Counted from the stretch's first letter, positions 9,354 through 18,687 are shown. The stretch: 64,000 nt of DNA from Bacteroidaceae bacterium (GCA_017410245.1 JAFQRE010000017.1:1-64000), one strand, 5' to 3'. Notes: generated by a model from the letters alone, not told the origin. Made by a program: numbers and translations.

Positions 9354-11333
9354 ATGAAAAAGATTTTTAGGATAGTAATATGTAGTGTGGTTATGGCAGT
9401 AGGCTATTGTCTGGGCTGCCATGCCACACATTTTCATCTTGTTTCTCCCGACGGTCGCTTGCACATGAATATATCTAACGAGCCTCGTCTTACCTATTCG
9501 TTATCGATAGATAATAACGAGGTAGTGGCAACATCGCCAATAGGTATGCTGATGCAAGATGGCCGTATGTGGAATGGTGCAACAACCATTGTAGATGTGC
9601 AACAACGTTCGCACGACGATGTGGTGTATCCATTGTTTGGCAAAAACAAGCAGATACGCGACTGTTATAATGAGTTGGTACTCACTTTCAAGGGCGATTA
9701 TGCTGTACATTTCCGTCTCTATAACGAAGGTGCTGCATATCGTTTTGTGGGTATAGGCAACGCCTCCGACTCACTCGTTGTAGCCCATGAGACTGCGACA
9801 TTTGCCATGACCGACAATCCGGCTGTGGTATTGCCCGATACTACAACCTATACCTCGTGGGAGGTGACGCATAGCACGTATGAGAAGTTGTCGGATATGC
9901 GCGATGGAGAGTGGGGACTTACCCCAATGCTCTTCGACAACCGCTGTCACGACTACAAGGTGGTAGTTGCCGAGTCAGATGTACACAACTATCCCGGCAT
10001 GTACCTACGCAAGGAGCAGGGTGTGATGTGCGGACATTGGGCGCAATATCCGCGTCGCATCGAGATGGGTAGTTGGGGAAACTTCATTACCGTAGTCAAG
10101 GAACGTGAGAACTACTTGGCACGTACCTCGGCACAACATGCTTTCCCTTGGCGCATCATTATGGTGTCGGACGATGATTGTCGTTTGCTATCTAACGAGA
10201 TGGTATATCTGCTTGCCAAACCACAACAAATAACCGATACCGACTGGATACGTCCCGGTAAGGCTACTTGGGAGTGGTGGCATTGTGCCATTTTGGAGAA
10301 TGCTCCGTTTGAGTCTCGGCGACTCTCTACCGAGTTGTATAAGTATTATATCGACTTTGCCTCGGAGAATGGGATAGAGTATCTTCTTGTCGATGCCGGT
10401 TGGAGCAGTGTATTCAACCATCTTGAGTTCAACAAGAATATCGATATCAAAGAGGTGATAAATTATGGCAAAGAGAAAAACGTGGGTGTGTGGTTGTGGA
10501 CTGTAGCTGCTACACTCTTCCACAACAAGCATGTCTATCTCGACTCTATCAGTGCATGGGGTGCAGCGGGTGTCAAAATCGACTTCTTCGACCGCGACGA
10601 TGCCGGTATTATGCCCGAGTATGAGGAGTTGGCACGTGCTTGTGCCGAGCGACACCTGATGGTCGATTTTCATGGCTGTAGCAAGCCTACCGGCCTGCAC
10701 CGTGCCTATCCCAATATCCTCACCTACGAGGCTATGCGTGGAGCCGAGTGCGCCAAGTGGGATACGTCGAGCGATCCGGTATATCGCCTGCAATGTGCTT
10801 TCACTCGTATGTTGTGTGGTGGTACCGATTACACCCCCGGCTCAATGCGCAATGCTACTCGCGAGGTGTTCCGTCCTATCGATGGTCAGTTGCCTATGAC
10901 ATTGGGTACTCGTTGTCACGATATGGCACTCTACCTTATTATTGACTCACCTTTTGCCATGTTGGCCGATTCGCCCGATGCCTACCGCCAATACCCCGAT
11001 ATATTGCGTTATCTGTCGCGTGTACCCACAGTATGGGACGTGACGCAACCCCTCTTGGCTCGCTATGGCGAGTATCTGGTGACGGCTCGTTGTCGCGATG
11101 ATGTGTGGTATGTAGGTGGCATTACCGATTGGAACAGTCGCAAGGTTAGTTTCGACCTCTCTTTCCTACACAAAGGATTTGAGTATGAGGCCGAGATATT
11201 CTGCGATGTGGAAGAGAGTAATGTCGATGCCAATTGTTATCGACGCGAGGTGCGTCGTGTCGAGTCGGGACAACGCATCGATATGACCATGGCGCAAGGC
11301 GGTGGCTTCGTTATGATAATTGAGAAACGTTAA
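9354..11333 (+). CDS. Glycoside hydrolase family 97, retaining type (alpha-galactosidase-like)
   Basis: 659 residues with a signal sequence (MKKIFRIVICSVVMAVGYCLGC; the cysteine could also be a lipobox), hence periplasmic or membrane-anchored. An N-terminal beta-sandwich is followed by a TIM barrel and a C-terminal beta domain, as in SusB. The barrel carries VKIDFFDRDD with Asp410 and YEAMRGAE with Glu459. These correspond to the nucleophile and acid/base regions of the retaining GH97 subgroup typified by the B. thetaiotaomicron alpha-galactosidase, not to the inverting SusB glutamates. Other motifs: EYLLVDAGWSS and VDFHGCSKPTG. Third gene of the AraC-flanked operon, probably releasing the sugar taken up by the MFS porter. 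Confidence 0.88.
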   Translation: MKKIFRIVICSVVMAVGYCLGCHATHFHLVSPDGRLHMNISNEPRLTYSLSIDNNEVVATSPIGMLMQDGRMWNGATTIVDVQQRSHDDVVYPLFGKNKQIRDCYNELVLTFKGDYAVHFRLYNEGAAYRFVGIGNASDSLVVAHETATFAMTDNPAVVLPDTTTYTSWEVTHSTYEKLSDMRDGEWGLTPMLFDNRCHDYKVVVAESDVHNYPGMYLRKEQGVMCGHWAQYPRRIEMGSWGNFITVVKERENYLARTSAQHAFPWRIIMVSDDDCRLLSNEMVYLLAKPQQITDTDWIRPGKATWEWWHCAILENAPFESRRLSTELYKYYIDFASENGIEYLLVDAGWSSVFNHLEFNKNIDIKEVINYGKEKNVGVWLWTVAATLFHNKHVYLDSISAWGAAGVKIDFFDRDDAGIMPEYEELARACAERHLMVDFHGCSKPTGLHRAYPNILTYEAMRGAECAKWDTSSDPVYRLQCAFTRMLCGGTDYTPGSMRNATREVFRPIDGQLPMTLGTRCHDMALYLIIDSPFAMLADSPDAYRQYPDILRYLSRVPTVWDVTQPLLARYGEYLVTARCRDDVWYVGGITDWNSRKVSFDLSFLHKGFEYEAEIFCDVEESNVDANCYRREVRRVESGQRIDMTMAQGGGFVMIIEKR

Positions 11334-11365
11334 AAATATAGTTGTCGATTTTATTCGGCTTTTGA

Positions 11366-11402
11366 GTGGGTGTCGCTTTTTAGGGTAGGTTGCGACACTC
11401 AC
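11366..11402 (+). terminator. Terminator of the sugar-use operon
   Basis: Eleven-base-pair stem (11366-11376 with 11392-11402, one G-U pair), then a T run (11403-11408). It lies between GH97 and the convergent DUF5106-like gene and probably serves the plus-strand operon. Confidence 0.75.
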
Positions 11403-11419
11403 TTTTTTATTTTATCGCA

Positions 11420-12157
11420 TCACTCCCGGTCGGTGATGTAGGTGTGTGCATTGCGCAGGAGTATGCGGTGATTGTTGTCGAGCAGGTAAGTTGATGGTAA
11501 TGTGCGCAAGTCATACACGTCCGACACATCTTCGGCATACCCTACAATCCAATGGCGTGGATAGTGAACTACTGCTTCGCGCCACTCGTCGGTGGGCATA
11601 TCGGGGTATATCACCAGCACTGTAGTAGTGCTGTCTATGTTGTAGCCGCCCAACTCTCCGGTATCAACGATGTGTTGTCGCAACATGGCACACTCCTCAC
11701 ACTCCGGGTCGTTGAAGATGATGAGGGTCGAGTGGCCTATATATTGGCGCAAGTTGTGCTCTTGGTCGGCAGGGTCGTAAAATACGAAGTCTATAGCCTC
11801 ATCACCCTCATTGTTGTGTAGCATGGCCTCATACATATATCTATATCGCAACATCGACAGGTCGTCGTCGTTCTCTTGCAACAACCGTTGTAGCAAGGTG
11901 CGGTAGGTAATGCGACAGGGCAGGCTGCTATGCGGAGTGTACAATATCTTCTCGCCTTGCGAGGCGTATGTCTTGAGTTCGTTATGCGGTATCTGTGCAA
12001 CCCATGTCTCGGCCCATGCTTGGCATGAGTCGGGCGAGGCGCTTTCTTGAGCGATGGCAAATTGCCGTATGTTGTTGGCAATGCTATCGACATCTATCTC
12101 TGCTTGTGCCGCGAGTGTTGCAATCAGCAGTGCGCCTATTATTACAATTCGTTTCAT
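11420..12157 (-). CDS. DUF5106-like exported thioredoxin-fold protein
   Basis: 245 residues with a cleavable signal peptide (MKRIVIIGALLIATLAAQA). The N-terminal half is helical and lacks recognised motifs. The C-terminal half looks like a thioredoxin fold: STLIIFNDPECEECAML holds a CxxC pair, followed by TTVLVIYPDMP and the cis-Pro region LRTLPSTYLLD. This matches DUF5106/thioredoxin-like proteins of Bacteroidales; periplasmic disulfide or redox function is likely but the substrate is unknown. The start ATG overlaps the TGA of the upstream SGNH gene (ATGA), indicating translational coupling. Confidence 0.75.
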   Translation of the reverse strand: MKRIVIIGALLIATLAAQAEIDVDSIANNIRQFAIAQESASPDSCQAWAETWVAQIPHNELKTYASQGEKILYTPHSSLPCRITYRTLLQRLLQENDDDLSMLRYRYMYEAMLHNNEGDEAIDFVFYDPADQEHNLRQYIGHSTLIIFNDPECEECAMLRQHIVDTGELGGYNIDSTTTVLVIYPDMPTDEWREAVVHYPRHWIVGYAEDVSDVYDLRTLPSTYLLDNNHRILLRNAHTYITDRE

Positions 12158-12777
12158 CTCTTGTCGGTGTTTATATAGGGTTCTATCACTTCGGCCCATA
12201 AATTATATCCGTTGCCATTGAGGTGCAACCCATCGTTGGTGTATCTTGAGTCGAGTATCTTCCCGGTCAAGTCGGTCATGTGGCTATATAGGTCTATAAA
12301 CACATAATTCTCTCCTTTCGAAGCCTGTTGCAGCAATCTGTTTATCTCTATCACATCATCTTCTTTACCCATCAATGTGCTATAGTGAATCGATGCATCA
12401 AACGGCAACAGGCTGTGTATATATACTTGAGTCGATGGCGATTGTCGATGTATCTCGTCGGCCAGTGCAACAATGTGGCAGGCTATCTCGGTCGCCTCGA
12501 TGTGGTGCGACACATCGTTGATACCCACCATCACAAACACTTTCTGAGGCTTGCCACTCACTATGTTGCCCATACGTTGGCGCACACCCTCTATCGTATC
12601 GCTGTTGATGCCACGGTTGAGTATGCGTGCATCTTGTAGCAATTCGTGCCATTCGCAACCATTTATGAGGCTGTCGCCCAGCATCACAATGTTGTCGCGC
12701 CTTACCTCAAGGCTTGCAAAGTGCGACACGCGACGCTGGTAGAAGTCGTCGGGTACGAAGTCGGTTATGTTGGCCAT
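12154..12777 (-). CDS. SGNH/GDSL-family hydrolase
   Basis: 207 residues. The four SGNH blocks are present: GDS (VMLGDSLING), Gly (NRGINSD), Asn (VGINDVSHH), and Asp-His (DGLHLNGNGY). Expected activity is ester hydrolysis such as acyl or acetyl removal from lipid or carbohydrate. The frame is open back to 12870, but a perfect promoter (12796-12827) overlaps that extension and places transcription start near 12789, so the start at 12777 (MANITDF) fits best. No clear signal peptide then remains. The stop overlaps the next gene's start by the ATGA arrangement. Confidence 0.85.
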   Translation of the reverse strand: MANITDFVPDDFYQRRVSHFASLEVRRDNIVMLGDSLINGCEWHELLQDARILNRGINSDTIEGVRQRMGNIVSGKPQKVFVMVGINDVSHHIEATEIACHIVALADEIHRQSPSTQVYIHSLLPFDASIHYSTLMGKEDDVIEINRLLQQASKGENYVFIDLYSHMTDLTGKILDSRYTNDGLHLNGNGYNLWAEVIEPYINTDKR

Positions 12778-12795
12778 CTTATTGGGTGTCATATT

Positions 12796-12827
12796 GCAAA
12801 TGTAGGTATAAACGAGCAAAATACAAA
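12796..12827 (-). promoter_or_regulatory. Consensus Bacteroidales promoter for SGNH/DUF5106 operon
   Basis: The minus strand shows TTTG (12827-12824), a 19-bp spacer, then TACATTTGC (12804-12796), a full match to the TTTG-N19-TAnnTTTG consensus. It decides the SGNH hydrolase start. Confidence 0.75.
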
Positions 12828-13087
12828 ATTTCGTCACAAATGTGTGGCCAAACATGGTAGCAAAACTCATGCTGTGAAGTGTCGATATGTTGATGTGGAT
12901 ATTTTTATATAGTTTTTTTCAAATATATGATGTAATATTACAATATTTTACCTAATTTTGTCCCCGAGTATTGGCCTGATGTGAAATGCTAATATACCGT
13001 ATATAAGCAAAATGGGTGTAAATGCTCGTATTCGCAAGCAAGGCTGCGTAATAACTAACGAAAAAACGTGAAAGGAGAATTATATCA
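12828..13087 (+). promoter_or_regulatory. AT-rich intergenic region with plus-strand promoter
   Basis: Together with the preceding promoter this gene-free stretch separates divergent genes. TAATTTTG at 12953-12960 matches the -7 element, giving a leader of about 120 nt before the gene at 13088. An AAAGGAGA ribosome-binding-like sequence lies near 13070-13077. Nothing else recognisable was seen. Confidence 0.45.
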
Positions 13088-14680
13088 ATGAAAAAATTAT
13101 TATTAGCAACAAGTATGATACTGGCAATAGCCATGTGCAGTACAACAGCTATGGCTGTGAGTGTATGGGACGGAACAACCGATACCGAGTGGGCAACCGA
13201 TGCCAATGGTAACTACTTGATTTATACAGCACAAGAGTTGGCCGGTTTGGCACAACAAGTAAATGCCGGTAACAGCTATGCCGGTAGCACTTTCCTCTTG
13301 ATGGACGATATAGATTTGAATGGTAGCAGTCATAATTGGACACCTATTGGTTATGTTGGAATAAACTCAAGTTCGGGTGTGACCAATGAGGCTTTCTATT
13401 TCAAGGGTGTTTTTGACGGTCAATACCATTATGTAACAAATTATTCAGCTGTTTTAGACAATGTGTCTGGTGCAAATTCGGGTAATGAAAATGGTTGGAC
13501 TGATATATTTGCAACTTCAAAAAAAGTAACAGTAGGCTTATTTGGAGCAATTAGAGATGCTGTAATCAAAAATCTATCGGTAACAAACAGTTATGCTTAC
13601 GTTAAAACAAGTTGCTATGATAATTTAGGAGGTGTTATTGTAGGTTATAGCAATAATAGTACTATCCAAAATTGTAGTGCTATAAATAGTGTTGTAGAAG
13701 TTTATTCTCCATACAAATTTATTTCTGGTTTAGGAACTGCGTATGGTAGTGGTATATGTGGTGGTGCCGGTACAACAAGTGGTTCTTCCGGTATTGATAT
13801 AAGTAATGGCAATAGTACTATCCAAAATTGTACTGTTGCCGGTAATACCATTACGGTAGATGGATCAAGTCGTAATGGTGATATTAAGGCTCCTATCTCT
13901 TCAGGAGCAGCCAAGAGTGATAACCAAGAGTATGGCTCGGTGGCTGAGATGCAAGCAGGTATAGATGCCATCAACCATGCTACTATTCTCTATAACAACT
14001 TGGGTATAGGTAACGCGCCCAAGACTCCCTATTATATCGATGTAAACACCGGTATGCCTACCGACAAAATATATTATGCTCTGTTGGGTATAGACAATAC
14101 GCAAGCTATGGAAAATAGTATCCGCCAAGATGCACAGTTGATACACAATGCCGCGAAGATGGACTTTGTGCATGAAGGAGCTACATACGCCCTTTATCCT
14201 GCCGGAGAGATGTTTACCGTAGAGTTCTACTTGGAAGGTTATACCGGCAATTGGCAGAATGTGGGTTATCTTATCGATGCTATTACCGATGAAAATGGCC
14301 AAGTTCTTGAGGCCGCCGAGGTATATCGCATGGTGGAGAATGGTCTTGACGAAAATGGCAATCCCACTTATAGCTACGATACCGACCGTTTCTTGCGTAA
14401 GTTGCGTTATGAGGTTGTGATGCCTGCTGCTATGACAACATTGCACTATACCACCAGGTTTATCGACGTAGCCACATCGGTAGAAGATGTAGAGCAGGAG
14501 AGTCGCATCTATGGCGTGTCGGGCAGGGTAGTGGTAGATGCCACAGAGGCTTGCGAGGTGCGCGTGGTAGATATGGCCGGTCGCATGGTGTACAATGGTC
14601 GTGTAGCCGAGGGTCGCAACGAGATAGCCTTGGAGCGTGGCTTCTACATCGTAAATGGCGTGAAAGTTGTAGTGCGATAA
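13088..14680 (+). CDS. Secreted protein with GLUG-like repeats and type-IX-like C-terminus (paralogue 1)
   Basis: 530 residues with a signal peptide (MKKLLLATSMILAIAMCSTTAMA). Early in the mature part is VWDGTTDTEWATD, then YTAQELAGLAQQVNAG and FLLMDDIDLNG, a pattern common in Bacteroidales surface proteins with GLUG-type repeats (GVFDGQYHYV, VGLFGAIRDAVIKNLSV, NLGGVIVGYSNNSTIQNCS). The last ~70 residues (SVEDVEQESRIYGVSG to GFYIVNGVKVVVR) are a type-IX-like sorting domain. The following gene at 14720 is a full-length paralogue. The segment ~13370-13930 is clearly more AT-rich than either flank, suggesting recombination or an imported module. Function unknown, probably surface-located. Confidence 0.8.
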   Translation: MKKLLLATSMILAIAMCSTTAMAVSVWDGTTDTEWATDANGNYLIYTAQELAGLAQQVNAGNSYAGSTFLLMDDIDLNGSSHNWTPIGYVGINSSSGVTNEAFYFKGVFDGQYHYVTNYSAVLDNVSGANSGNENGWTDIFATSKKVTVGLFGAIRDAVIKNLSVTNSYAYVKTSCYDNLGGVIVGYSNNSTIQNCSAINSVVEVYSPYKFISGLGTAYGSGICGGAGTTSGSSGIDISNGNSTIQNCTVAGNTITVDGSSRNGDIKAPISSGAAKSDNQEYGSVAEMQAGIDAINHATILYNNLGIGNAPKTPYYIDVNTGMPTDKIYYALLGIDNTQAMENSIRQDAQLIHNAAKMDFVHEGATYALYPAGEMFTVEFYLEGYTGNWQNVGYLIDAITDENGQVLEAAEVYRMVENGLDENGNPTYSYDTDRFLRKLRYEVVMPAAMTTLHYTTRFIDVATSVEDVEQESRIYGVSGRVVVDATEACEVRVVDMAGRMVYNGRVAEGRNEIALERGFYIVNGVKVVVR

Positions 14681-14719
14681 TGTGAAAAAGAGACATCAAT
14701 AATAAAGAAAAAACAGCGT

Positions 14720-16471
14720 ATGAAAAGATATATATTGAGCGCTTTGGTAGCCATTGCATTGCCCTCGATGGTGCAAGCCGAGAGTGTGTGGAGTGGAGGC
14801 ATAGATACCGAGTGGGCACGCGATGCGCAAGGTCGCTATGAGATAACTACTGCCGATGAGTTGGCCGGACTGGCACAGCGTGTCAATACCGGAGAGACTT
14901 TTGCCGGAGAGATTTTTGTCCTTGCCGATGATATCAACTTGGGTGACTATCAGAGTTGGACTCCCATAGGCTATATCGGTGGTCTCGATTGTGGTGGTAC
15001 AACATCGGTTTTCAGTTACTTCTCGGGAACTTTCGATGGTCAAGGTCGCACCATATCGAATATGTATGTACACTATGAGCAAGACTTCGATGACGGTTTC
15101 TTCGGTTGGGGCGATGCTAAGGAGGTGCGTTTGGCATCGGGTTTGTTTGGTGCTATCAATGGAGCCACTATCATCAACCTCGTGGTGCGTGACAGCTATG
15201 TCTATCATAGTACCGGTCACTACTCCAATATGGGTGGTGCTGTGGTAGGTTTCAGTACCGGCAATAGTGTCATTACCAATTGTGTAGCTGTCAACAATGT
15301 CATCAATGTGTTCTCGCCCTACAAGTGGATAGGAGTGGGTATGGGTCGTGCTTATGCCGGTGCAATATGCGGAGCTTCGGGTAATCCCAATACAGCGAGT
15401 GGTATAGAGACCAACAGCGATGCATCGGTAACCGATTGTGCGGTAGCCGGTAATGCCATCGTTGCTACAGGTAATATGTCGTCCAAACCCGCCGATGTTA
15501 TCAACGGCCCATCGTCCGACACCAATAATGTTTATAGCGATGAATCGGCTATTGCTGCCGACAAAGATGCTATTGCTCGCAAGAACGAGCGTGCCATACG
15601 TGCCAATGTGGTGGAAAATGCCAACCCGCCTCATTACTTGTGGGACGAAGAGACCGGATTGCTCACCGATATGGCAGTTTTCAGCCTCAACACTACACCC
15701 GAAATCATAGGCGGTGGTGCGCTGGAGGTATATTGCCCTACGGCCAAGGAGTATACGATAGATGGTACTATTTATACCACCATTACCAAGAACGATGAGA
15801 TACATATATCGGGTATAGAGTACTCTGAGCCTACTCGTGAGAAAGATGGATATCAGATGTACTACTACCGCATCTATTGCAGTGGAGCAGTAATCTTGCA
15901 ACAAGAGGCAACCGGTATGATAGACTTCGACCATACCTTTACCGGTGCTACCGGCAATGTGACTGTAGAAGGTGTATTTGCGCCCAACTATCTGGTAGAG
16001 ATAGAGACCAATGGCGTGTCTGATGCCTTTATATATGGCGAGTCGTCGTATATTGCTTATGAGAACGAGCTCGTGTCGGTTACTTTGCTCACCGACACCA
16101 TCTATGAGGCAAATGGAAGCTACCGCTACTTTACGATAAAGAGCATCACACTCAACGAGTCTGATGTATTGGATATGGTAGTGCCGGGCCAAGTATCGTT
16201 GCTGGAGTTTGCGATGCCGGCCAATTCGGTTTTCTTGAAGGTGGAGTTTGAAGAGAATGTATATACCTCGGTAGAGGGTGCAACAGCCGATGCCATGCAT
16301 ATATATGGCATCGATGATGCTTTGATAGCTGTAGCTACCGAGCCTCAGTCGCTGGTGGTTGTAACAATCGCTGGTAGGGTCGTATATAACGGTACAATAG
16401 AAGGACGTACCCGCGTAGCCTTGCCAGCCGGCATATATATAGCCAACGGCAACAAGGTAGTGGTGCGTTAA
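14720..16471 (+). CDS. Secreted protein with GLUG-like repeats and type-IX-like C-terminus (paralogue 2)
   Basis: 583 residues, signal peptide MKRYILSALVAIALPSMVQA. Same order of blocks as the neighbour at 13088: VWSGGIDTEWARD, TTADELAGLAQRVNTG, LADDINLGD, WTPIGYIGG, GTFDGQGRTI, GLFGAINGATIINL, FSPYKWIGVG. The C-terminal half differs, with an extra beta-rich segment (TKEYTIDGTIYTTITKNDEIHI). It ends in a type-IX-like sorting domain (IYGIDDALI to GIYIANGNKVVVR). Composition is uniform across the gene, unlike the neighbour. It starts 39 nt after paralogue 1 and ends at a shared terminator. Function unknown; secretion through the type IX system is inferred. Confidence 0.8.
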   Translation: MKRYILSALVAIALPSMVQAESVWSGGIDTEWARDAQGRYEITTADELAGLAQRVNTGETFAGEIFVLADDINLGDYQSWTPIGYIGGLDCGGTTSVFSYFSGTFDGQGRTISNMYVHYEQDFDDGFFGWGDAKEVRLASGLFGAINGATIINLVVRDSYVYHSTGHYSNMGGAVVGFSTGNSVITNCVAVNNVINVFSPYKWIGVGMGRAYAGAICGASGNPNTASGIETNSDASVTDCAVAGNAIVATGNMSSKPADVINGPSSDTNNVYSDESAIAADKDAIARKNERAIRANVVENANPPHYLWDEETGLLTDMAVFSLNTTPEIIGGGALEVYCPTAKEYTIDGTIYTTITKNDEIHISGIEYSEPTREKDGYQMYYYRIYCSGAVILQQEATGMIDFDHTFTGATGNVTVEGVFAPNYLVEIETNGVSDAFIYGESSYIAYENELVSVTLLTDTIYEANGSYRYFTIKSITLNESDVLDMVVPGQVSLLEFAMPANSVFLKVEFEENVYTSVEGATADAMHIYGIDDALIAVATEPQSLVVVTIAGRVVYNGTIEGRTRVALPAGIYIANGNKVVVR

Positions 16472-16495
16472 GAGATAAGAGAATATTATTAACCA

Positions 16496-16537
16496 AACGA
16501 GAGTGTGCTAAAATGAAAATTTAGGCACACTCTCGTT
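16496..16537. terminator. Bidirectional terminator between convergent genes
   Basis: Thirteen-base-pair perfect stem (16496-16508 with 16525-16537) around a 16-nt A/T-rich loop, placed between the ends of the gene at 14720 and the minus-strand Hsp20 gene. Confidence 0.7.
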
Positions 16538-16561
16538 GTTTATAGGCTCAGCAAGTTGTTG

Positions 16562-16987
16562 CTATTCGATAGCAATACGTTTGGGTTCGGCAGCCACAGA
16601 GGCCTGATTTTTGGGTATGGTGATGGTGAGTACACCATTGTTTTGCGAGGCGTGAATTGCGTCTTTATTGACATTCTCGGGCAAAATAAGCGTTTGTTGG
16701 AACTGCGAATAAGCAAACTCGCGACGCAAGTATTTGCCTTTCTTTTCATGCTCGTTGCTATTGCGATTTTCGACGGTGACAATAAGCTGGTCGTGCTTAT
16801 CGACCGTAACACAGAAATCGTCTTTGGTAACACCCGGTGCGGCAATCTCAATGATATACTCTTTTTCTGTCTCAACGATGTTGAGCGCAGGAGCCGAGGC
16901 ATTGGTTTTGGCAATCCACTCATTGCCGAAAAAGTCGTTGAAAATACCGGGGAGCCAGTTTTGCGTACGTTTAGCTGGTGTTGTCAT
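16562..16987 (-). CDS. Small heat-shock protein, Hsp20/alpha-crystallin family
   Basis: 141 residues. An ATP-independent holdase chaperone that binds unfolding proteins in the cytoplasm. The alpha-crystallin domain spans roughly residues 32-125 (ALNIVETEKEYIIEIAAPGV, VENRNSNEHEKKGKYLRREF, the conserved NGVLTITIPK near its end) and a C-terminal I-x-I motif is present (RIAIE). The start at 16987 (MTTPAKRTQNWLPG) fits the family; the in-frame extension to 17053 has no homology features. It stands alone, convergent with the secreted-protein pair and divergent from the 5'-nucleotidase gene. Confidence 0.92.
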   Translation of the reverse strand: MTTPAKRTQNWLPGIFNDFFGNEWIAKTNASAPALNIVETEKEYIIEIAAPGVTKDDFCVTVDKHDQLIVTVENRNSNEHEKKGKYLRREFAYSQFQQTLILPENVNKDAIHASQNNGVLTITIPKNQASVAAEPKRIAIE

Positions 16988-17124
16988 AACAATGAAAATT
17001 AAAAGGTTTGTATCGGATAAACATCTGAACCCGAACAATAGTTTATGAAGCATTGCCGGGTGCTCTTGTATTGTACCAATTTATTATTAACTTTGTGGGT
17101 AAGAACAAAACAATAGAAATAGTT

Positions 17125-18669
17125 ATGAAAAGACATCTCGTTCCACTCCTTGTCTTGTGTGTGATGGCTTGTGCAGTGGTAGGTTGTAGCCCTGCCGATA
17201 AACAGGTGGTAATACTCTTTACCAACGATACTCATAGCCAAATAGATCCGATAGCCGTCAATGCCAAACGTAATGCCGATATGGGTGGTGTAGAACGTCG
17301 TAAGGTGTTGATAGACAGCTTGCGAGAGGTGCACCTGCATGCCTTGTTGGTAGATGCCGGCGATGCGGTGCAGGGAACACCCTACTTCAACTTCTATGCC
17401 GGAGAGGTGGAGACGATGGTTATGAATGAGTTGGGCTATGACGTGCGCACCTTAGGTAACCATGAATTTGACAACGGAGGCGAAGCCCTTGCAGCCATGT
17501 TGGCGGCCTATAAGGGTGTGACAGTATCGTCCAATTATCAGTTGCATCGCCCCGACTTGCAAGCACAGGTCGTTCCCTCGTGGCTATGCGATGCTGGAGG
17601 TGTGAAGGTGGGTTTTGTGGGCATCAATGTCAATCCCGAAGGATTGTTGTTTCCGGTGCATGCCCGCGACATAACATATCTCGACCCTATAGCAGTTGGT
17701 GATAGCTTGGCTCTTGAGTTGCGCAAACAAGGTGCCGATGTGGTGGTAGCCTTGTCGCACTTGGGATATACCGGCGAGGAGGTGAATACCAATGTGATAG
17801 ACTCGGTGTTGGTGCAACACACTCGCTATATCGACTTTGTGGTGGGCGGTCACTCGCACACAGTATTGTCGGCCCCTGCAGTACATGCCAATCTCGATGG
17901 CCGCATGGTGGCTGTAGGGCAGACCGGCAAGAGTGGTGTGAACCTTGGATATGCCATCATTACCATTCCGGCCGATGAGCATCGAGGAGTAGAGGTTGAG
18001 TATCGACTCTTGCCTGTAGATGCACGCTATGACAATCGTCTCGATGCCGACTTTGCCAATCGCCTTGCCCCCTATCGCGCGCAGGTAGATAGTGCCATGA
18101 GCGTAGTGTTGGGCATATCGGAACAGACCATGACGGTAGCCCGCCCCGAGAGCACCCTGAGCAATTGGGCTTGCGATGCCTTTGCCGAGATGGCACGCCA
18201 TCGCACCGGTAAGTCTATAGACTTTGCCGTTATCAATACCGGAGGTATTCGTGCCGACTTCCCGGCCGGGGAGATTACCCGTGGTCATATATGGCAGACC
18301 TTCCCCTTTACCAACTATATGAGCATCGTAGAGTTGCGAGGCAGTGATGTGCGCGACCTCTTCGACCAGATAGCAAGTAATGGAGGTGAGGGTGTGAGCA
18401 AAGAAGTGCGCATGACGATAGCCGGTGGCAATGTAGAGCAACTCACTATAGGAGGCCGAGAGATAGCCGATGACAGACTATATAGAGTAGCAACCATAAA
18501 TTTTGTTGCTGAGGGAGGCGATGGTATGGTGGCATTTCGTAAGGCAGTTTCGCGTGAGGATTATCCCGGATTTGTATATGAACTCATGGAGAACTACGTT
18601 GTAGAAGCCACGCAGAAGGGGCAGGCCATTGGTACCACCTCCGACCGACGTATTATAATAAAAAACTAA
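17125..18669 (+). CDS. 5'-nucleotidase/UshA-type metallophosphatase lipoprotein
   Basis: 514 residues. Signal peptide ending in a lipobox (AVVGC) indicates a periplasm-facing lipoprotein. The N-terminal calcineurin-like domain has the full metal-site series: FTNDTHSQ, DAGDAVQGTP, LGNHEFDNG, LSHLGY, and GGHSH. The C-terminal nucleotide-binding domain has NTGGIRADFPAGEI, TFPFTNYM and VATINFVAEGGDGM. Expected reaction: hydrolysis of extracellular or periplasmic nucleotides to nucleosides and phosphate. Start at 17125 chosen for the signal peptide; the extension to 17053 lacks one. The HIT gene follows by 18 nt, so the two nucleotide-handling genes are likely co-transcribed. Confidence 0.92.
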   Translation: MKRHLVPLLVLCVMACAVVGCSPADKQVVILFTNDTHSQIDPIAVNAKRNADMGGVERRKVLIDSLREVHLHALLVDAGDAVQGTPYFNFYAGEVETMVMNELGYDVRTLGNHEFDNGGEALAAMLAAYKGVTVSSNYQLHRPDLQAQVVPSWLCDAGGVKVGFVGINVNPEGLLFPVHARDITYLDPIAVGDSLALELRKQGADVVVALSHLGYTGEEVNTNVIDSVLVQHTRYIDFVVGGHSHTVLSAPAVHANLDGRMVAVGQTGKSGVNLGYAIITIPADEHRGVEVEYRLLPVDARYDNRLDADFANRLAPYRAQVDSAMSVVLGISEQTMTVARPESTLSNWACDAFAEMARHRTGKSIDFAVINTGGIRADFPAGEITRGHIWQTFPFTNYMSIVELRGSDVRDLFDQIASNGGEGVSKEVRMTIAGGNVEQLTIGGREIADDRLYRVATINFVAEGGDGMVAFRKAVSREDYPGFVYELMENYVVEATQKGQAIGTTSDRRIIIKN

Positions 18670-18687
18670 CCTAAAGAATATAAAATT

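Noticed and set aside
9354-11333. Starch-utilisation (sus) locus based on the SusB family match
   Set aside because: No SusC/SusD pair is present and the catalytic residues follow the retaining, alpha-galactosidase-like subgroup.
14696-16300. A 534-codon open frame on the minus strand opposite the secreted protein gene
   Set aside because: It is antisense to a gene with a signal peptide, recognisable repeats and sorting domain. Its own product is rich in His/Ile/Tyr without any domain, typical of a codon-bias shadow.
16562-16987. Longer Hsp20 start at 17053
   Set aside because: The extra 22 residues have no resemblance to the family and run into the region upstream of the divergent 5'-nucleotidase gene.
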